From the NCBI GenBank assembly GCA_964407825.1, contig CAYOXD010000109.1, forward strand, positions 1 through 9,862: 9,862 nucleotides of DNA. The letters are read 5' to 3'. Source of the stretch: CAYOXD01 sp964407825 (GTDB taxonomy: Bacteria > Desulfobacterota > Desulfobacteria > Desulfobacterales > JAFDDL01). Below the pieces are notes generated by a model. It ran no database searches. It had not been told where the DNA came from and was given only the letters and a program-made list of their open reading frames with translations. The position numbers and the translations under genes were made by a program. How positions within the stretch are numbered: position 1 is the first letter of the stretch; each line of letters opens with the position of its first letter. Shown here piece by piece: positions 6,221 through 9,862 of this stretch.

Positions 6221-7104
6221 TCAAAATCATCGGGCACGTAGCAAACCTTCTGTTTTTGACCCTGGCGATCTATTTCGCCGTGGATGCCGGCTATGCTCTG
6301 TTCCGGGGCGGCGGGCCCATGCCCCCGCCGCCTGTCCGGACACTGGAAGAAAAACCCTTGCCCGTGGCCCATAAGAACCATTCCTTTGCCTACTATCAAC
6401 TCATTATTGAACGGGATCTGTTCCATACCCGGAAGAGCATAACACCGGAGGGACCGGTCCGGCCGACAGACCTCGACCTCGACAGGCTGGCGAAGACCCA
6501 GCTGCAGTTGAAACTCTGGGGGACGGTGGCCAGCCCCCAGGGAGCGGAAGCTTCCTATGCGGTGATAGAATCTGAAAAGGATCACAAACAGCACCTCTAT
6601 CGGGTGGGTGATACGGTGGCGGGGGCCACCGTGAAGATGATCCTGAGGGATAAGGTGATCCTCACCAGGAACGGCAGAAATGAGGTCCTGGAGATCGAGA
6701 AACCAGGGAAAACCCATCTGGGGATGCCCCTCCGGTTCACATCGCGAGTCGGCCCCGCACCCGGTTCTCCCGGGGTGAGCATCATCAGGCGGCGGATCAC
6801 CTTGAGCCGGAACCAGATCAATACGACCATGAACAACGTCGGACAGCTCATGCAGGAGGCCAAAATCCAGCCGGTACGCTCCGGAGGAACTCAGGGGCTC
6901 GTTATCAGTCAGATCAGACCCAATTCGCTCTTCCGGCGCCTGGGACTCAGAAACGGAGACATTATCACGGAGGTGAACGGCAGAACCATCCAGTCGGTGG
7001 ATGACGCGTTGCAGCTTTACAGCCAATTGAAGGCATCCAACAGGGTGTCCTTGGCCATCAAGCGAAGCGGCCGGAACGAACTGATCGAATATAGAATCAG
7101 ATGA
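6217..7104 (+). CDS. gspC: Type II secretion system protein GspC (HR and PDZ domains)
   Basis: GspC bridges the inner-membrane platform and the secretin. The 295-aa protein has a membrane helix at about 5-24 after a very short cytoplasmic end, a proline-rich linker (33-40), the conserved IIERDLFHTRK segment (63-73) and the homology-region domain (about 91-162; LQLKLWGTVAS, YRVGDTVAGATV, ILRDKVILTRNG). A PDZ domain follows at about 225-295 (GLVISQIRPNSLFRRLGLRNGDIITEVNG region). The PDZ domain marks the GspC/PulC type rather than XcpP, which carries a coiled coil. ATG 6217 is preferred. ATG 6160, one base after the gspN stop, would add 19 residues, but that stretch uses codons rare here (TGT, TCA, CGA, ACA). 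Neither start has a good Shine-Dalgarno sequence. Confidence 0.94.
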   Translation: MIKIIGHVANLLFLTLAIYFAVDAGYALFRGGGPMPPPPVRTLEEKPLPVAHKNHSFAYYQLIIERDLFHTRKSITPEGPVRPTDLDLDRLAKTQLQLKLWGTVASPQGAEASYAVIESEKDHKQHLYRVGDTVAGATVKMILRDKVILTRNGRNEVLEIEKPGKTHLGMPLRFTSRVGPAPGSPGVSIIRRRITLSRNQINTTMNNVGQLMQEAKIQPVRSGGTQGLVISQIRPNSLFRRLGLRNGDIITEVNGRTIQSVDDALQLYSQLKASNRVSLAIKRSGRNELIEYRIR

Positions 7105-7186
7105 CCCAGTTCCTTCTACAGCGCCTGTTTGACTTTTTAACACGATTTCAGTTACTTTACGCGTAATTGTCGAGCGGGCCCCTAAA
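7105..7186 (+). promoter_or_regulatory. gspC-gspD gap with candidate internal promoter and palindrome
   Basis: This 82-nt gap is the longest between genes inside the operon and clearly AT-richer than the genes around it. TTGACT (7129-7134) and TACTTT (7153-7158), 18 bp apart, form a plausible sigma-70 promoter: a near-perfect -35, and a -10 keeping the key T1, A2 and T6. A perfect 10-bp palindrome TTACGCGTAA (7157-7166) sits on the expected transcription start, where a repressor could bind. No stem plus T-run terminator is seen. It could give gspD-gspE separate transcription from the upstream genes. Confidence 0.35.
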
Positions 7187-9253
7187 ATGGATTGTATGCA
7201 TATGAATGCTCGAACTTCCTCCATCATTGGATTGTTGCATGTCTTGGCCCTCACCGTGCTTCTTCTGCTCCCCTGCCCGCCCTGCGGCGCCGCAGTGGCC
7301 ACGGCACCCACCGGTAAAACGGCAGGCGGCCAGAACCGGTTCGTGACCATCGACTTCAACGACGTGGATATCGATGTATTTATAAAGTTCATCAGCGAGC
7401 TGACGGGGAAAAACTTCGTGGTCGACAACCGCGTCCGGGGAAAGGTCACCATCATCTCACCGACCAAGATCTCCGTCGACGAAGCCTACCGGGTGTTCGA
7501 ATCCGTGCTGGAGGTCAACGGGTTCACCACCGTGCCGGCCGGAAAGGTCATCAAGATCATCCCCTCTCCGGAGGCCCGTTCCAAGGACCTCGAAACCCGA
7601 ACCCAGGGACCGAGGGGCTTCAAGGCGAGTGAAAAACCGAACGACAAGATGATCACCCAGCTGATCCCCCTCTCCTATGCGGATGCCAGGGATGTCAAAC
7701 AGCTGTTCACCCCCCTGGTCTCGAGAAACAGCGTCATCCTCGCCTACGAGGCCACCAACACACTGATCGTGACGGATGTGCAGTCGAATATCGACCGGCT
7801 GCTGAGAATCCTCAAGGTCATCGATACCCCCGGCATCGGTCAGGAGATTGCGATCATCCCCTTGCACTATGCGGATTCGGAGAAGATGGAAAAGACCCTC
7901 GAGGCCGTATTCAAGCCCGAACGAGCCGCGAGAGCCGGCCAGAACCCCTTTGAAAGGGTGAAGTTCATCTCCGATCCACGCACCAATTCGATTATCGCCG
8001 TTGCCAGCGAAAAGGACCTCATCAGAATCAAGCGCCTGGTTCAGCTCCTGGACCAGGAGACCCCCCGCGGGAAGGGCAAGATTCACGTCTACTACCTGGA
8101 AAATGCCACGGCCGAAGATGTGGCCAAGGTCCTCACGCAACTGCCCCAGAAGGGCACCGGCGGCACCCCGCGCGGGAGCACGGGTGGGGCCTCCGTTATC
8201 TCTGGAAACGTCCGCATAACGGCGGACAAGGCCACCAACAGCCTGATCATCATGGCAAATCCGGAGGATTACCAGGTGCTAAAGGACGTCATCCAGAAAC
8301 TGGACATCCCCAGATCCATGGTCTATATCGAGGCGCTTATCATGGAGGTGGACCTTCAAAAGAGTTTCAACCTCGGGATCAAGTGGTCCATCTTCGGGAA
8401 CTCCAATGTCGGTGGCAAGAGCACGGGGATCGGGGGGGGATTCGGGTCCGGAGACGGCGGTTTCAGCATCGGTGCCAGCGATCTAACGGATTCCGGGCTG
8501 TCCCTCGGGATGATCTCCGGTGATACCATCCAGGTGACCGTGGACGGAACCGTGATGAACCTGCCGAACCTGTCGGCGGTTGCCAACGCGTTCAAGTCCG
8601 ACAAGGATGTCAATATCCTCTCGACGCCCCAGGTTCTCACTACGGACAACGAGGAGGCGACCATTATCGTGGCAAGCAACATCCCCTACAAAACCCAAAG
8701 CTCGGCGAGCTCGGCCGTAAGTGGGGAGGTCTTCAATTCCTACGAGTACCGGGACGTGGGTTTCACCCTCAAGATCACCCCCCATATCAGCAAGGACCGG
8801 CTCGTCCGTCTCAAGATCTCCCAGGAGTACACGGCCGTGGATACAGCCCAGGGCCAAAAGGTGACGGATACCCCCTCCACCCTGAAGCGCTCGGTGGACA
8901 CCACGGTCATCGTCCAGGACCGGCACACCGTGGTCATCGGCGGGCTCATCAACGACAAACTGAGCGATACCGTGGACAAGGTTCCCTGCCTTGGGGATGT
9001 TCCCTTTCTGGGCCGCCTCTTTCGCAACGACAGCAGGGGAAACGAGAAGACCGACCTGTATATCTTCATCACTCCCCGGGTGATTAAAAATCCGGAGGAG
9101 GCCGAGGCCATCATGAAGGAAAAGAGCCAGGGCATCGACCGTACGGGGAACGAGCAGATCAAGCTGTACGACCCCGCCCATCCGCATTACCTGGCGCCGC
9201 CCCTGGTCGGAAGCCCGGACGCGCCACCGAAGGGGAAGAAGAGCTCCCCATGA
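7187..9253 (+). CDS. gspD: Type II secretion system secretin GspD
   Basis: GspD forms the multimeric outer-membrane channel through which folded proteins exit. The 688-aa protein has a Sec signal peptide (hydrophobic core about 13-29, likely cut near GAAVATA, 34-40) and no convincing lipobox. N0 lies at about 51-125 (VTIDFNDVDIDVFIKFIS), N1 at 155-213, N2 at 219-289 and N3 at 298-374. The secretin domain (about 376-632) contains NILSTPQVLTTDNEEA, the EYRDVGFTLKITPHIS strand and VPFLGRLF (605-612). A glycine-rich stretch lies at about 409-429. The C-terminal tail (633-688) is proline- and lysine-rich at its end. In-frame ATGs at 7187, 7196 and 7202 compete; 7202 would give a cleaner basic signal-peptide start, and none has a clear Shine-Dalgarno sequence. 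The stop overlaps gspE as ATGA. Confidence 0.97.
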   Translation: MDCMHMNARTSSIIGLLHVLALTVLLLLPCPPCGAAVATAPTGKTAGGQNRFVTIDFNDVDIDVFIKFISELTGKNFVVDNRVRGKVTIISPTKISVDEAYRVFESVLEVNGFTTVPAGKVIKIIPSPEARSKDLETRTQGPRGFKASEKPNDKMITQLIPLSYADARDVKQLFTPLVSRNSVILAYEATNTLIVTDVQSNIDRLLRILKVIDTPGIGQEIAIIPLHYADSEKMEKTLEAVFKPERAARAGQNPFERVKFISDPRTNSIIAVASEKDLIRIKRLVQLLDQETPRGKGKIHVYYLENATAEDVAKVLTQLPQKGTGGTPRGSTGGASVISGNVRITADKATNSLIIMANPEDYQVLKDVIQKLDIPRSMVYIEALIMEVDLQKSFNLGIKWSIFGNSNVGGKSTGIGGGFGSGDGGFSIGASDLTDSGLSLGMISGDTIQVTVDGTVMNLPNLSAVANAFKSDKDVNILSTPQVLTTDNEEATIIVASNIPYKTQSSASSAVSGEVFNSYEYRDVGFTLKITPHISKDRLVRLKISQEYTAVDTAQGQKVTDTPSTLKRSVDTTVIVQDRHTVVIGGLINDKLSDTVDKVPCLGDVPFLGRLFRNDSRGNEKTDLYIFITPRVIKNPEEAEAIMKEKSQGIDRTGNEQIKLYDPAHPHYLAPPLVGSPDAPPKGKKSSP

Positions 9254-9862
9254 AAAGAATTACCCTTATCGAGGCCCTGAAGGAGGCCGCCGACATCCCG
9301 GAGGAGACGCTTCCGGAAATCTCCCGAATGCTCGAAGACGCGGGGAAGCTGGAAGGGCAGCTGCTGGTAAAAAGAAAGCTGATCACCGAATCCCAGCTTC
9401 TTTCCGCCTGGGGCCTGCAATACGCCCTTCCCTTCCGGGAAGAACTCCCCCTGGAGCATATCAACACCGAATTCGCCGATACGGTGCCGATTCATTTCCT
9501 CAAAAAGAGCCTTCTGGTGCCCCTGCAGCTGACCGCGTCGGCCGGGGATCCGGTCGCCGGCCCCCGGAACATCATCGCCCTCCACGACCCCGCGGACTTC
9601 CAGCCCATGGACGACCTGGTGGACATGCTGGGGCTGACCGATTTCCAGGTGGTGCTGGCGCGAAAGGAGGCCATCCTTTCCGCCATCAACCTCTTCTATG
9701 ACCTGAGGCGCGATTCGGCCGAGCAGCTTGTCCAGGACATGACCGAGGACAGCCGCACCATCATCAGTGAAATAACGGACACGGAAGACCTGCTGGACGA
9801 CACCAGCGATGCGCCCATCATCAAGCTGGTGAACCACATCCTGTCCCAGGCCATCAAATCGA
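9250..9862 (+). CDS. gspE: Type II secretion system ATPase GspE, N-terminal part (cut by window end)
   Basis: ATG 9250 overlaps the gspD stop (ATGA), with AG-rich sequence just before it, and the frame stays open for 204 codons to the window edge. Residues 1 to about 155 look like the GspE/PilB N-terminal domain that binds GspL: IEALKEAA and LVKRKLITESQLLSAWG, then VPIHFLKKSLLVPLQL (79-94) and IIALHDPADFQPMDDLVDML (108-127). An acidic linker follows (165-186). DAPIIKLVNHILSQAIKS (187-204) is the canonical opening of the second N-terminal domain in this ATPase family, usually followed by an ASDIHIEP-type motif. Walker A and B boxes and the zinc-binding domain lie beyond the window. The protein powers pseudopilus assembly from the cytoplasm. 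The start and 204 codons are seen; completeness cannot be judged. Confidence 0.93.
   Translation, partial: MKRITLIEALKEAADIPEETLPEISRMLEDAGKLEGQLLVKRKLITESQLLSAWGLQYALPFREELPLEHINTEFADTVPIHFLKKSLLVPLQLTASAGDPVAGPRNIIALHDPADFQPMDDLVDMLGLTDFQVVLARKEAILSAINLFYDLRRDSAEQLVQDMTEDSRTIISEITDTEDLLDDTSDAPIIKLVNHILSQAIKS

Noticed and set aside
6217..6221. TATGAT as a -10 box at the gspC start (6216-6221)
   Set aside because: No -35-like hexamer lies 16-18 bp upstream, and it coincides with the start codon of gspC, so it would not give a usable leader.
6196..7467. Long minus-strand open frame (423 codons) opposite gspC and the gspD start
   Set aside because: It lies antisense to two well-supported genes, its translation resembles no family I know, and long antisense frames are common opposite GC-rich genes with strong third-base bias.
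1..9862. RNA genes, CRISPR repeats, insertion sequences, attachment sites or a defence-type system
   Set aside because: Nearly all bases are accounted for by T2SS genes; I saw no repeat array, terminal inverted repeats, tRNA-like fold or transposase/integrase motif.

Overview
The window is one long plus-strand operon for a type II secretion system (T2SS, general secretory pathway). Genes are packed end to end with short gaps or overlaps: gspG-gspH-gspI-gspJ-gspK-gspL-gspM-gspN-gspC-gspD and the first 204 codons of gspE, which runs off the right edge. I recognised every complete gene. No RNA gene, mobile element, CRISPR array or phage-like segment was seen.

Likely source: a Gram-negative bacterium, most plausibly a deltaproteobacterium (Desulfobacterota, sulfate-reducer-like). 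This is inferred from the GC-rich, GCC/CTG/ATC/GAC-biased codon use, the AsmA-like GspN typical of deltaproteobacterial and spirochaete T2SS loci, and the PilM-like style of GspL. No marker gene fixes the species.

Layout. Bases 1-36 look like the last codons of an upstream gene, followed by an AT-richer leader of about 110 nt. Bases 147-3260 encode the pseudopilus: GspG is the major pseudopilin, GspH/I/J are minor pseudopilins with the Phe+1/Glu+5 prepilin signature, and GspK is the tip pseudopilin lacking Glu+5. Bases 3278-6158 encode the inner-membrane platform proteins GspL and GspM, and GspN. Bases 6217-9253 encode GspC (HR plus PDZ domains) and the outer-membrane secretin GspD. An 82-nt AT-rich gap with promoter-like elements separates gspC from gspD. 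Bases 9250-9862 encode the N-terminal part of the cytoplasmic ATPase GspE.

How they work together, from the known family: GspE powers assembly of the GspG pseudopilus, primed by a GspH/I/J/K tip, through the GspL/GspM platform (and GspF, not in the window). GspC links the platform to the periplasmic N domains of the GspD channel, through which folded periplasmic proteins leave the cell. GspF and the prepilin peptidase GspO are not in the window; gspF probably follows gspE.

The main oddities are the order G..N-C-D-E, a rotation of the textbook C-D-E-F-G..N order; possible mini-ORF coupling before gspL and gspC; and a candidate internal promoter before gspD. I see no sign of a wholly new system.
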